Source: Davidsoniella eucalypti (Eukaryota; Ascomycota; Sordariomycetes; Microascales; Ceratocystidaceae). Taken from it: a stretch of 64,000 nucleotides of DNA. Below the pieces are notes generated by a model. The model was not told the origin of the DNA. It searched no databases and worked only from the letters and a program-made list of their open reading frames with translations. The position numbers were made by a program, and so were the translations under genes. The DNA is taken from positions 1 to 64,000 of the forward strand of contig RMBW01000073.1 in the NCBI GenBank assembly GCA_004009845.1. Direction: 5' to 3'. Below, in pieces: positions 12,087-24,347 of this stretch (its first letter is position 1; every line of letters starts with the position of its first letter).

Positions 12087-14260
12087 ATGAGCACTCAGCC
12101 TCCACCTCACGACATGTATGTCGATTACCACCAGCAACTGCCCGCTCCTAGCAGATCCCCCAACTCCTCGAGACCCTCGCCCAACCAGTACGTCGCTCCT
12201 GGCTTTGCCTCTACCATGACCCTGCCCAGACACGCTCAGAGAGGCTACGACACTCTAGGCTCTGCTGCTCTCTACGACAACCAGATGCCCAACAGCTACC
12301 GCTCTATCGACCATCTGTCAAACACCGGAGGCGTTTCGCCTGCCAGCAGCATGAGTTACGGCTTCGACAACAACCCGGGCTCGTGGGTCTACTCCGGAAA
12401 CAATGTCGCTACTATGAACGGAGCCCTCAACGGAGCTAGCCGCCAGCGCCCCATGGCGCGCAGAACCGCGCTTCCTGCCGTAAGTGAAGTCCCCATTTAA
12501 CTGGCAATCCATTTCGATAATATCTAACCCAACTCCTCTAGTCCTGGTCTGATGGCAACCCCATGTCCATGCACAACTCTCCTCAGACCGGCTTTGCCCC
12601 CAACGGCATGGGCCCAAGCCACCTTCCCAGCGGCCTTCTCATGGACCAAGGAATGTCGAATGGCGACATGCGTGCGCCCCCCCCGCCGTCTGACTCGGAC
12701 CAGCTCATCCCAACTGCGATTGTGATCAAGAACATCCCTTTTGCCGTCCGTAAGGAGCAGCTTGCTCAGATCATGGTCGATATGAACTTGCCCCAGCCCT
12801 ACGCCTTCAACTATCACTTTGATAACGGGGTTTTCCGTGGTCTGGCATTTGCAAACTTCCAGAACCCCGAGGATACTCGTGCTGTTATCGACCGTATGAA
12901 CGGTCTGGATGTTTCTGGCCGAAAGCTACGCGTCGAGTACAAGAAGATGCTGCCAGAGGCCGAGCGTGAACGCATTGAGCGTGAAAAGAGAGAGCGCCGT
13001 GGCCAGCTTGAGGAGCAGCACCGTGCTCCCATGTTGCATCAGCAACCTTCGATTCAGTCACTCACTGCCGCTAGTACGGCGTCTCGTGGTGGTGCTACCA
13101 GCAACGCCAACAACGCTCCTAACAACAACAACAACAACAACAGCAGCAGCAATACTAGCAACAACTCGCTTATTCGTAAGTCAACGATATAATGCATAAT
13201 ATCTAGCATCCCGAGTAGCCTTTACTAACTGTCCGCTTCTGCTCATACAGCTAGCATCGATCTTAACGACCCCAACACGCTGCATTTCTACACCGAGCTC
13301 ACTCTCTTCAAGCGTGACGACAGCCGCGAGATTTTAGTCTTCCCCTCTAACATCAGCCCCGAGGATCGTCGCCAAATTCACATCATTGCCCACCACATGG
13401 GCTTGGAGCACCAGTCTATCGGTGACTCTGAGATTCGCCAGCTGCATGTCTACAAGAAACGCATGGTTCCTTCGCCTACTGGTCCTACGGTCACTTCTGC
13501 CGGTCTAGATGCCCACCGTCGCGGCCTTAGCCGTGCCGCTACCTTCGACTTCGCGACTGACCAGAACAGAGCCACTACCAACTACCCGCATGCTGCCCAC
13601 CGCCCTGGCCCGACCATCGAATACCCACCGTTGAACGATAACAACGGCCTGCCTAACAACCTGAGAGCCGCCAAGAGCTTTGCGGATCTACGGTCTATGA
13701 CCCCTAGCCCGTCCTCCGCCAGTGCTAGCGGCTACCTGAACACCGGCCTGACTGCCTTTGCGACTACGAATGCTGGCTTGAGCCGCCTGAATGAGTTTGG
13801 CGGTGGTAGCCCCTCGATGACTCCATCACCGACCCTACACATCCCCCCTGGTAGTAGCTCTGTTGATCCCACCATGGGTCTCGCTTCTGGCCTGGCCGGT
13901 CTTGGCCTGGGCTATGATTCTGGAGCTATTGGCCAGCAGCAGCAGCAATCGCGCTCTACTCCCGGTGCCATCGGCAGCCAACGCCCTAGTGCGCGCTCCA
14001 ACGGCGGTGAGAGCTCTTCGCGCAATGTGCCGGATCGTCAGCCTCGTAATCCTGAGTGGAACGACCAGCAGAACATTGGCTTTTCCGGCCGTGGTCGCCC
14101 CAACGGCCACATGACCCGTGGCAGTGGTGAGTTCTAGGCTCCACAAGATCATCTTTCAATCATATGATCGGTAGGTGCTAACAACTCGCTGCCAATAGAT
14201 TCTTCTGACACTGGTTCACGTAGCACTACCGCAGCTACTCCCAGCGGACGATTCCACTAG
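12087..14260 (+). CDS. pin4: RRM and R3H domain RNA-binding protein, Pin4/Cip1-Cip2 type
   Basis: Four exons (12087-12479, 12542-13175, 13251-14126, 14199-14260) encode 654 residues. One RRM spans about 189-265, with RNP2-like AIVIKNIPF and RNP1-like GLAFANFQ. It is followed by a basic helix (AERERIEREKRERRG), an Asn/Ser run encoded by AAC repeats, and an R3H domain at about 347-410 (SREILVFPSNISPEDRRQ, HIIAHHMGLEHQS). The C-terminal third is disordered and Ser/Pro/Gly-rich. The RRM followed by R3H in a long low-complexity protein is the layout of budding-yeast Pin4/Mdt1 and fission-yeast Cip1/Cip2, which act in mRNA control under stress and checkpoint signalling. All introns are 62-75 bp with GT..AG ends. 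The last exon adds only 20 residues. Confidence 0.8.
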
Positions 14261-16493
14261 ACTGAAGTATCACTCGTTAGTATTACACTAACGGTTGATG
14301 CTCACACATCTTAATCTTTTGCCGGGAACTCTTTTTTTTCTTTTGGATATTATCTGGCGTTGTACTACATTTTGCCCTTTACCCATCTGCTAACGCCTGG
14401 TCATGATGCTCCCAAAACACCACAACTCTTCCTCCATTTGACCTCATCTACGATTTACGCTTACGATGATGAAATCCCCGGACCTTGGATATAAACTCTC
14501 AAGATCATCTTTTATCTTGTTTCTATTATTTTTTTCTTTACATTACTTCGGTTTTGCTTTTATCGTTTATTTTTGTTTTACCATGTTTGATGGAATCGCC
14601 ACGTTAATCCTCTTTTTTTCATCCTTTTTTTTTCTTCGCTTTTTATATTGTACCTTTTCATGCGATACTACCTACTAAACTCGGTTTATTTTTGAATTTT
14701 TGTTTACTCTTTTTTTTCTTGCGCTATCATATTATCTTACCCCCGTATCTGTCACTTTCTCACACTCTGTGGCGTCCTCCATCATGTTACGAATTATGTC
14801 GGATCCCCCATTCACTTTTTTGATAAGACATCTCCCATTATATTTTTTACTTTTCTCATCCCTGCTTCAAGTTAAGACTATGATGTCCCTGATTCAAACA
14901 AAAAAAAATAACGCCACGATCTACATGCTCGGTTATGACGAAAACGACTTCCTTCTCCCAACCTTTTTTCATCTCTCTTCCCTTCTGCAGTTTATTTGAA
15001 TCATTATTTTTGACCTTTTTCTCTATTTTCTCTCTTCCTCGCCTTATTCCAATGTCCTCTTCAATCTTTCGGCCTCTGGAATCGATTCACACTTCGCTAA
15101 AGTAATATTGCACCACTACCTATTTTTAGCAGCATCATTTTTTTCCATTCCATGTTTATACTTCGTTTATCTTGTTCTCTTCTGGTGTCATGAATTCGCC
15201 TTGATTTTTTATTTGTTTTCATCCCATACCATCCAGGCAACAACGATGCTTCCTTTTCGATTTGGAGCTTATTTGGTGATGACGAAACTACTTCTACTCT
15301 AGAGGGTAGTGAGTAGTTGGCAACCAGAAAAATCAACATCACAAAGAAGAGCAATGTAGGTATTATTCTCTTGGCCTTTTTAAAAACAAAAAGTAATAAC
15401 AAAGGATAGACAATCATCTACATACTCATATTTCAGTTTTCTTTCGTTCATAACATCGTGTTGAGAGGTGGTATCATGATAAGGCCGATATAGTATAGAT
15501 GGATTTGATTTTTTCTTTAGACAGGAAGTTATGAAAGGGAAGGGAGTGAAGAAGGAAAAAACATCGAAAGAGTTTGCTTGTATATCTCATCATTAGAAAG
15601 CTCGTGGCAACATTTCATGGTCACCGTTTTAATTTTTTTTTCTCTTGATATCTGTTCAAATTTTGCTATCATTCTTCTATTTATTTACTTTCAAGTTTTC
15701 TCGGTTCGTTTTTATTCGATTCATTTCTGTTTATACGTTTTTAACTCGTTTTCTTTGAACTTGGATTTTGTGTAGAGAAACAAATATGGCTCTTATGTTA
15801 TGTTTTTGATTAGTTGTGAATGTGTCCATCACTCTATATGTGAATAGTGTCATGTGTATCTAGATATCAAACTGTGAAAAAAAAGAAGAAGCAGGGAAAG
15901 CAAAAGGTGTGGTGATGCATAGTTATTTTGATTATTCCGTAATGTATAATTTGTAATTTCAACATGTAAAATTCTTTTAAGGAAATAATATTCTTATATC
16001 ATCAATCACGTAAGGTTCGTTTGTTGTGTTACCTCAACTTTTTGACGTCACGTGCAAATTGCATACTGTGGCCGCTATTCATGACCGCCTTTTCGTCTGT
16101 TGAGATTTATTTATTTTTATTTATCTACAATTTAAATTTTAAATTTTTATTATTACAACTATATTATATACCTAACTATGCATTTACTTATTAGTTGTAC
16201 GAAACTTTTTTTCTTTTAAATTTTTTTAAATTTTTTTTTAATCTAGTGTTACCTGTCATATTTTCCTTTAATGAACTATAATTAAACTTGGACTTGATAT
16301 ACGAGTATGAACATGATATATGGATTGCTATTCTTTTTAATGGCGTTTTTTTCATGTGGTAGACATACTTGGAATCAGAGAAATCATAGAACTGTTGATA
16401 AATTGAATGGCTATTGGTATATGTACAGGTTTCGTCATTGTAATGGTATCTTAAAAAAACACAAAATAAAAGAACAAATATCAATCTACCTGA
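14261..16493. other. Convergent intergenic region, AT-rich
   Basis: This lies between two convergent genes. It holds T-rich 3' UTR-like sequence, then very AT-rich DNA around 16,100-16,260. No supportable gene. A CRE/E-box composite at 16,043-16,054 is listed separately. Confidence 0.55.
16043..16054. promoter_or_regulatory. Composite CRE and CACGTG motif
   Basis: TGACGTCACGTG fuses a perfect CRE palindrome (TGACGTCA, bZIP/Atf1 type) with an overlapping CACGTG. It sits between convergent 3' ends, where promoter elements are not expected. It may mark an antisense or non-coding promoter, or may be chance. Confidence 0.35.
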
Positions 16494-19314
16494 CTAGGTA
16501 GTGGTCGTAGTGGCGGCGGTGGCAGTTGCCGGTGTTACTGTGGAATCCGAAGATGCAAAATTATCACTAATAGTAGAGTCTCTAGTAGTGGTAGTATCTC
16601 GACCACTACTTGGTGCTTGGGCACCTTCAGATACGTTACCAGTCGTAGTGGAAGAGAAAGCCGTAGAACTAGCAGTAGTGTTAGACTCGGTGAGGGTAGC
16701 ATTGGCACTAGCACTAGTAGTTGCAGTTGATGCAGGATTACTACTAGTGTCATGGTTGCCATTACTCTTAGCCACTGTGGAAGCATTCTTTAACCCATAA
16801 TTTAGAGTTTCGCTTTCCTTGGGACCTGTCCGCCGTGAGCCTCTAATCAGAGCTTGGATGTATTCATCTTCCATATCATCCTTCTTAGCTGTTAGCTCAA
16901 GCAGGTCCGTATACTTCATTTTCCAATACTCGCTGAGCTTATTAGGATCCGCAGGCGGGACATCGCGGCGCTCGAACAATTTACTCGCAGCATCGTCAGC
17001 GGCGGCTTCAGCGGCCACACGGTCCTTATAAACGGTGGCACGACTAGTAAACGCCGCCGTTAGTCCACCGAGACGGTATTCCCAGGCTAGCACATAGCGC
17101 GTGTAACCATCGGTGACTTCGGCGCGCTGAAAACGAGGCCGTTTTGGGATTAGGATCTTGCCGCCGGCGAGAACGGCTACGTTGATGAGGAAGGCTTCCT
17201 TGGTCTTGGCTTTACGGTGTAAGTCGACAAATGTGGCGTCGACGATACGACGGGCTTCGGCTACGTCGGCTGTCGGTGCTGGTTGGCCGTCAGCGTCGAT
17301 CCACTCGGCACTGAGAGCACGTAATAGTAGGAAGTTGTACATGGCTTCCAGGTTCGTGGTATCTTCTGGGTTACGGAATGGGTTTGGGAATGGTTCGGGA
17401 CCAGGTCCTTGTCGGGGTTTGCCGCCAGTGCCGTCAGAGTTGGTACCGGATGTGTATGTGGAAGAATTGAACGGTGGTAAACGCACAGCAGGGAATCCGA
17501 GATCACCTTTGTCGGTACGTTCCGCAGGGAAGACATTTGTAGGGAAGTTGGGTTTGGAAGAGGTGGCAGAGATATCGTCTTCGTCGTCGTCAATGATTAC
17601 ATCACCTTCATCTTCGTCAGCGAAGGAGTTGTAATTGGTGGTGGTATTGTGCTGCATGTTTTGATTGTGGTATTGTTGTTGTTGTAAGTGTTGCTGTTGC
17701 TGTTGTTGTTGATGATGATTGTTGTATGGGCCTGAGCCGTCGTTTACTAGAAGCGATGGACCTCCAGGCCCATAGCCGCTAAGAGAAGCTGACATTTGCC
17801 CTAGAGACCCGGACATGGATTGCATGTGTGATGTAGGCATGTGTTGACCCTCGAGCATAGAATAGCCATTTGCTGGTGGCGTGGCTAGTCGCACGTGACC
17901 ACCATCGCGCTGCGGCACCTGCAGAGAGATATTTGGCCGCACCGGTCGTTGTTGTTGGCCCTGCAAATCAGGCGTCGCGGTTTGGTAATGGCCCGGTTGC
18001 TGTGAGTTGAATGTAGCATACATTGGTGAGTTATCGTCTTGCTTATTGCCTGGAGGAAACACGGTCTCGACCACCTGTAACTCCAGATTCCCTTGTGCAG
18101 CAGCACCCGACGGAATTCCGGGTGTGTTGCTGCTCGAGAAGCCGGCTAAGTTGGCATCAGCAGGTGTCCGATTCATCGGTGGCCGTCCACGCGTTCGTCC
18201 ACGCGATGTACTACGCCAGGCCGATGACACCGCCTTGGCACCATAACGCTTTTTCGGCTTGATACTGCTGCCATTGCCGCCTGGCGTGACGGCTGATAGT
18301 GGCTCATCGGCCCAGAACATTTGCCGCGTTGACGGCGTGATTGCTGAGTGTGGGTGTGCGGTAAGTGGCGTCTGGTTCATATCCGCCACACCACCGGGAG
18401 TCCAGCCGGGGTTTGCGCCACCGGTAGATGCGCCCTGACGCAAAGAATCATTTGTGAACCCGATCACGCTTCGGTCACCATGATGTGACCAGCCAGAGCC
18501 GTCGCCAGATCCTTCGTCGTGACCGGTTCCATCACCGATGAACGAGTGGCCATTACCGTAGAGCGCGGATGGTGAGTCAGGACGTGGACGGTGAGAGGGT
18601 GACGTAGCGCCGATTTGATGCTCTTCCTCGTCCGCACGCTTACGACCTCTCCGGGGCCGGATATGTGGCAACAATGCTCGTAGCGCCATGTCATCTTCTG
18701 GTGCCACTCCATCACGGTTTACCAAGTTGGCTGGGTTAGGGTCTGGTGGAACTTGCGACCAGTACACGTGCTGGCGGCCGATGAGATATTCAAAGAAGGC
18801 ATCTACATGCATTGAATGCATCCATCTCTATGCTCATGTCAGCGTTTTGATCTCGCTCCTGTCTGGGGAGACTAGCAATATGGAAGCTACTTACTTTAAG
18901 ACGCACGGCGTACTGTTGGATCTTCTGGGTACTCTGACCCTTTGATTGATCCGGTGGATCAACACCAAGACGCAGAGCCAGTTCGATCCATGTCTTGATT
19001 GTTTTGTCCTCCAGTTGCTGGATTAGTTGGAATAGGTGAAAGGTGCTGAATGACTTTCCGTCGCTCCGAGGCGGCACCCGGAAGCCTTCTCGAAGAGCTG
19101 TGGCATCAGTATTGAGAGAGACCGCCGGATTGCAGAAAAGAATAAAGTCCACAAAAGCCTCCTCGATGGTGTCTGCCGTCACAGCACGGTTTGGTAGAGC
19201 TCGTACTTTGGGTGGCTGAGGCGGATATAAAGAATTGGCCCCGTTGCCGGTCCCGCCAGGATGTTGATTGGCAGGTGCGTTCGGTAGCAGATGGGGCGCT
19301 GGAAACGACGACAT
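16494..19314 (-). CDS. abp2: ARS-binding protein 2 (Abp2) family protein
   Basis: Two exons (19314-18895 and 18827-16494) encode 917 residues. The conserved Abp2 domain covers about 42-170: IEEAFVDFILFCNP, PPRSDGKSFSTFHLFQLI, KTWIELALRLGVDPPD, then QQYAVRLK joined across the intron to RWMHSMHVDAFFEYLIG. The splice restores the conserved run exactly. Fission-yeast Abp2 binds origin-type AT-rich DNA. Here an AT-hook-like RGRTRGRPP lies near residue 352. A Gln/His tract encoded by CAA/CAG repeats lies near 510-525, and an acidic patch (DEDEGDVIIDDDEDD) near 550. A second conserved region follows (NPEDTTNLEAMYNFLLLRAL), then a Ser/Thr/Ala-rich tail. Role in replication or chromatin is inferred from family only. 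Confidence 0.85.
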
Positions 19315-21499
19315 TGTACGCCTTAATCAACTCTTTGGTAGTGGCTTGGCGATAGTTTGTGTTCTATGTGTAGAGTTGATGCGAGATCTCGAGACTAGAT
19401 CCGACTCACTTCAAAGTATATTCAAATGAAGCGTCTCGCAACCGATAGTCTAGATAGTAGACTCAGTAACAAGATTATTTAGTTCCCCGTTGAAGATTAA
19501 AGATTCATGGCAGCTCACAAGATGTTGAGATCTTAGAGGTGGTTGTATGTTAGAGTTCAACTCTATATCATGTGACCCTGCCTTTTTCGTTGTGCTTATT
19601 TTTTTTTCCCACCCAGTAGTTGCGCTCAGAAAACGGGCGACTAAGATAGGAGGAATGAATGCTAAATGGCAACTAGCTGACAAAAGAGCGGGCAAATAAC
19701 AGACGTGGCGAATGTCTCGAGAAGCCGAGCAACTACTGCAGGTTCTTCTTTTTTTATGGTTCAAATTGTTAAGAATGGCAGGCGCATCAACGCACCAGGA
19801 ATCTGGAATTAAATAGCTGCTGTGGTGGGTTTTATTGCTGGATTGATTGTGTTTTCTCGGTTGGTAGTTACCGTAGCTGAAGTTGTTCTTGTGCAGTAGT
19901 AGAGCAAAGGCGACCAAAAAGGGGAAGAAAAGGTAGAAAAGAGAGATAAAAGGGAATAAATGCAATCAATAAATTCGTAATAAATTCGTGCTTTTTGGTG
20001 ATGCTGTCAAACTGTAGACATTTTTTGTTTGAAAGTTGCAAATTTGCTCAGTTTAATAGTGGCAAATTCAGGCAAAATGAAGATATCAACGGAAGGAGAA
20101 GGAGAAAAAGAGGATAAGAGAGAGAAAGGAAACTTCCCTGGGTTGGAAGGAAAAATAAGAAAAAATGGCTAAAATTTGCAAGGTCAAAGGCGGCGAGCAA
20201 CTACCTCGCGGCTTCGTAACTACACACTTGTTGATATGACAGGGTCTTCGAGTCTCTGTTATCTTGAACTGTATCTGCTTATTGTTTTGCCTCTTCTTGA
20301 CATTTATTTTCTTTTTTCTTCGCCTGTCAGGCCTCCCGCGCTTTCTCAAGCTTGATTGCTAACTATTCTCTAAGCAGTTGAATTACAGGCTTGTTTTTGG
20401 ATGCATCCTGGCCTGCCTTTTGCGCTTCCTACCAGTATCTTGTGCGCGACACCAAGACTCCAAAAACAACAACGATAACCACCAATTAGCCACTGGCTGT
20501 TTCTTACTCGACCAGCCTGGTCTCGACTCGACTTCGACCCGGACCAAAGACACTTGGCACGACCTAATGCTTCTAGTAGATAGCAAACTGTCGTAGAGGT
20601 AGTGGTGCACGGGCCCTAATAGAAGGCTTTGACACTTCTTGCAGTGCTGCCCGCTTATTCAACCACAACCGCTCACTGCCAGACCAGTTTCTGTTGCCAC
20701 CATGCATGGACTGGCTCCATGCATGGCCCATGGTAAATCTAGTTCACGTCCGGCCTTTAGGGACCCCGCCAAGTTTTCATATTCGTATTCTATTAGGCTA
20801 ATTGTTCCAGTCCCATCCTTTTTTTATACAATCATGGCTTAGACTGCTGGAAGGGAATGTTTCTTCGGTTATACTTCCGATGGGCCTGGTCTCATACGGA
20901 ATAGGAAAAATGTAGAAAGAAAAAAAGAAGTCTACTGCAAGCTTCCATTCATTCTTATACTTAGATTCGGGTCTTGTCCCCCCCGCACTAAGTCTTTGCT
21001 CGTCAACCGAAGCACACAGATCAGTACATTTAACTCTTAGTCAAGTACATATGTACATATATTGGGTAAAATGCTCTACAACCAGCCTAACCACATCCAC
21101 ACCTTGCTAAATCTCCATCAAGAAGATGACTCTTTGAAGCTACTCTTCGACTGCCGCGTGTTCGCTTTTATAACTTTTGCTCTACACCAATCGATATTAT
21201 AATTCTACGGCCTTCTAATACAACCTGGCCTAATTTTAGTTGTATCTTGATCTTCCTATCTGTGCCTGGCTTTTATATAGTAGTAGCAATGGAGACTGGG
21301 ACTGTAACTGCAACAAATGCAACTGCATTGCATTGCGTTGTATATCTGCTTAACAACTGCTGACTGACTTTACAAGGTTTTGTTTTGTTTTGTTTTTATC
21401 AATGAGGGAGTCGGGCCAATAAAATTGGCTCCATCACCTTAAGGGACATGCGCACGTGTCTATCCGGGGTGTTGTTGAACCCTATATAACCCTAGTGGT
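19315..21499. other. Intergenic region upstream of the Abp2 gene
   Basis: No supportable gene. Short open frames on both strands lack domains. A pair of identical CCATGCATGG palindromes (20,700-20,709 and 20,717-20,726) and a (TTTTG)n run near 21,378 are the only visible structures. Confidence 0.5.
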
Positions 21500-22504
21500 C
21501 ATAGAGGGAAGCATCATCGTGTAACAACTACAAGATAATAAATGGTGGGTGTTATACAGCGGAGTCCCCACCTAAAGGAAGCCGAAGAGAGCACAAGTCT
21601 CAAAGAAATGGTGTCTTTCGGAGGAAGGTTGAAAGCCGAAGTGCACCCTACAGAGTCCCAAGAGCGAAGTCTAGCGTTCCGAGTAGGAGTATCTATGCCG
21701 GGCTATAGGGCACCTTATGAAATGAGTGGCCGGACACTAGGAACATAGAAAATTGGTGCCAGAAAACACGGCCTCGCCCGGAGTTGAAAAGGAGCTCTTA
21801 GATAAATCTCTAGACTATAAATAAAATCGTCATCATCATCATGAAATGAGTGGGATTCTTTGGGAGCCCACAGGCGCATCAGTGTGTTGGAACTTTTCGT
21901 GATAGGCTTTGAAGTCGCCATGTTTAGTTCGTCACTGAAGTAGGAACCCGAGATGCCGTCTGCTAAGGCGAAGCTCATCGGGAGGGGCCCTTAGGCCCAT
22001 GCGGCGGCTTTTAGTTGGAACCGTCGTTTGACAGCTCTCTTAGCACCTGTCAGTGGCGCCTTCGGAAAGTCGGCTTGTTCGTTTCCCTCGATTCCAATCT
22101 GCCCAGGGCACCAAAGAATTCGAACTCGGCCCGGCCTGCCAGGGTGCGAGATTCTTCGTAGTGGCCAAGCAGCTGCGAGTCGCCGGAACTCCAGGATCTC
22201 GGGCTACGAGGTGAAAGTAGGGTCAGGGTCCAGCAGCAGCAGGACTTCTGAGGCTTTTTGGTTGTTTAGAATAATCCAGACGTCCGTGGCCCAAATCTTG
22301 GTGTAGGAGGAGAAAGCGCCCTTTAAGCCTGATAGGGCCCATTTGAATCTCAGCGTCCAATACCTCGTAGTTCTCTCCTAGGGAGATTCCTACTGAGGCG
22401 ATCTGAGTGTGAAGTTGCCATACAGATGCTCCAGCACCAGCAAGACTATTCGCTTGTTTGGAGCCATCTGACCATGCCACTATATCAAAGGTGTTGTTGA
22501 GCAT
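21500..22504 (-). pseudogene. Relic of a non-LTR retrotransposon (LINE): RNase H and 3' end
   Basis: Reading the minus strand from 22,504, a ribonuclease H fold is recognisable: IVAWSDGSKQANSLAGAG with the first catalytic Asp, then NYEVLDAEI with the Glu. After frame changes come ATDVWIILNNQKAS and VRILWCPGQIGIEGNEQAD, the last with the terminal Asp motif. A trailing KAYHEKFQHTDA follows. This order is that of the C-terminal part of fungal Tad/I-like LINE polyproteins. The copy is 5'-truncated, frameshifted and dead. Its 3' part shares the block also found at 4,467-4,554. The left boundary is approximate. Confidence 0.75.
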
Positions 22505-22908
22505 AGCTTAGTAAGTTTAAGAGTCAAAGGAGCAAAACTCCGGGGTAATGTTAACCCTCGAATGACATGGTAACCCTATTTACATCTTACGACATTCATC
22601 GTTTATTTTACCTTAGTAGCATCGGGACAGCTGATTAATATGTAAGATCCTGTGCCGATGAAATGATTTCATTAGTCGATGGCGTCAGAACTCTACCAGT
22701 AAATTAACCGATACTATACGCCATATGATATATAATTGTTATGCTAAATCTATCCGGATTAGAAATATTAATAATACCGCTGGTGAAAGAACGTAGATAT
22801 AAAGCTTGGTGTTTGCTTCTCATATGTTGATGATGTGTACAACTAGCACACACAATATACTTGACTTTTTTACTTCTCACAAACCTCTTAAACATAACAT
22901 TTATCAAC
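22505..22908. promoter_or_regulatory. AT-rich promoter region of the oxidoreductase gene
   Basis: About 400 bp of AT-rich DNA between the LINE relic and the next start codon. The leader just before 22,909 contains CTTATCAAC-like text consistent with a fungal start context. No gene is seen. Confidence 0.4.
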
Positions 22909-23775
22909 ATGACCGTTAACTCTGAAGACTCTGAGCGCATTTCCCGTGGCGATGTCCACGCCACGCTAAATTTCTACTCTCCGCCCGCCGACGGATCCGA
23001 GCCGGTGAATCTAATCGGCGCCGACACTACCAAGCAGGCGACCCGGAACTACTCCGACACTAGTCACTCCGTGCTAATCCACGATCTACGGGAGCGCGAT
23101 ACTGTGCCTACTCTCAACAACGATGCCTTTGCACTCATCACAGCCGCCTCTCCTTCCGCCGAGACAGCCTTTGTCGATGAGGCCTCGATTGCTACCAACT
23201 TCTACCCCGAGGTCGAGAAGCTGCTATTGGACCACGTGCCAGCATCTAACCGTGTCATTATTTTTGACCACACTATCCGGCGCGCACGGAAGGGTTCCCC
23301 GCGTGAACCTGTCAATCTGGTGCATATCGACCAGACCCGCAAGAGCGCCGAGTTACGTGTACGACGCCACGTTGCAGATGAAGCGGAGGCGGAGAGATTG
23401 CTAGCAGGTAGATTCCGCATCATCAATGTATGGCGCCCACTGTACGATCCCGTCGAGTCGTTCCCGCTTGCTTTCGCTTCCTCGGCTTCGGTGCGGGACG
23501 AGGATCTGGTGCCTATTAGACATCAGTATGCAAACGGATATGTGGGACAGACTGCGGGTGTTCTTTACCATCCTGATCAGAAGTGGTGGTATGTGAGTGG
23601 TGTTCGGCCAGATGAACGTATCTTGATTGAGTGCTTTGATAGCGAGGCGTTCAAGGAGAACACAGAAGTCAAGGGCGGGCGAGTCCCGCATACGGCGTTT
23701 GTAGATCCTCGTACAAAGCCGGATGCTCGCCCGAGAGAAAGTATCGAGGTCAGGGCGTTGGTTTTTGGTCCTTGA
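22909..23775 (+). CDS. CmcJ/NvfI-type oxidoreductase (GA4 desaturase/AsaB-like family)
   Basis: A single exon encodes 288 residues. The start is the ATG at 22,909 in context ATCAACATGACC; the open frame reaches further upstream only through a TTG. Family signatures are visible in order: DVHATLNFYSPPADGSEPVN near the N terminus, VIIFDHTIRRA, VNLVHIDQTRKSAE, INVWRPLYDPVESFPLAFAS, QKWWYVSGVRPDERILIECF, and a C-terminal GRVPHTAFVDPRTKPDARPR. This is the fungal/bacterial family that includes CmcJ of cephamycin synthesis and NvfI of novofumigatonin synthesis. Members are thought to be non-heme-iron oxygenases with individually different substrates. No partner biosynthetic genes are nearby, so no pathway can be named. 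Confidence 0.8.
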   Translation: MTVNSEDSERISRGDVHATLNFYSPPADGSEPVNLIGADTTKQATRNYSDTSHSVLIHDLRERDTVPTLNNDAFALITAASPSAETAFVDEASIATNFYPEVEKLLLDHVPASNRVIIFDHTIRRARKGSPREPVNLVHIDQTRKSAELRVRRHVADEAEAERLLAGRFRIINVWRPLYDPVESFPLAFASSASVRDEDLVPIRHQYANGYVGQTAGVLYHPDQKWWYVSGVRPDERILIECFDSEAFKENTEVKGGRVPHTAFVDPRTKPDARPRESIEVRALVFGP

Positions 23776-24347
23776 AACCATGAAGGCCGGCTCTCATAGG
23801 TTGACATCCGACTGTTGATGCAGAGTATATAGGATGAAGGTACGAATTGCACGTGAAGTAGATGTAGATAATACAGATATACTCAATATCGTTTGAGTAC
23901 ACAGTTTCTTCATGATAAAAAATATACAACTACAAAAACCAAGGCAAGACTGACGCATAAGACCAAAAAACAGAAACCTCCATGAGTATACATAATGGTA
24001 AGAAGATACCCGCATCGCTAGACCGGCAACTAGCGGAATATACAGTAAGATTTGAGAAGTGGAAACAAACAAGGAAAGTAGGGGGCGTAATTCAAAGGCT
24101 ATCGGAACAGAAAGGTGATATGAAGAAAAAAAGAAGTCCTAAAGAGGCGTCCCTTACATTCGGGTATTGGGTAAAAAGAAAAGAAAAATGAAGAAAGAGA
24201 AAGACAAAGAGGGGGTTGAATGGGAACCAGACAACATAACACAGCAATGGACCAGCCAACCAACAATACTTTTTTTTCTCCTACGCTCCTATATTGTTTC
24301 TGTGATATACAACATAGAGTAACTGAGAACATATACTAGCACGATGT
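23776..24347. other. Convergent 3' intergenic region
   Basis: 572 bp between two convergent genes. It contains A-rich and T-rich UTR-like sequence and nothing else that I can support. Confidence 0.5.

Noticed and set aside
19450..19965. 171-codon minus frame upstream of Abp2
   Set aside because: Low-complexity Phe/Leu start, no domain, and it lies in the presumed promoter and leader.
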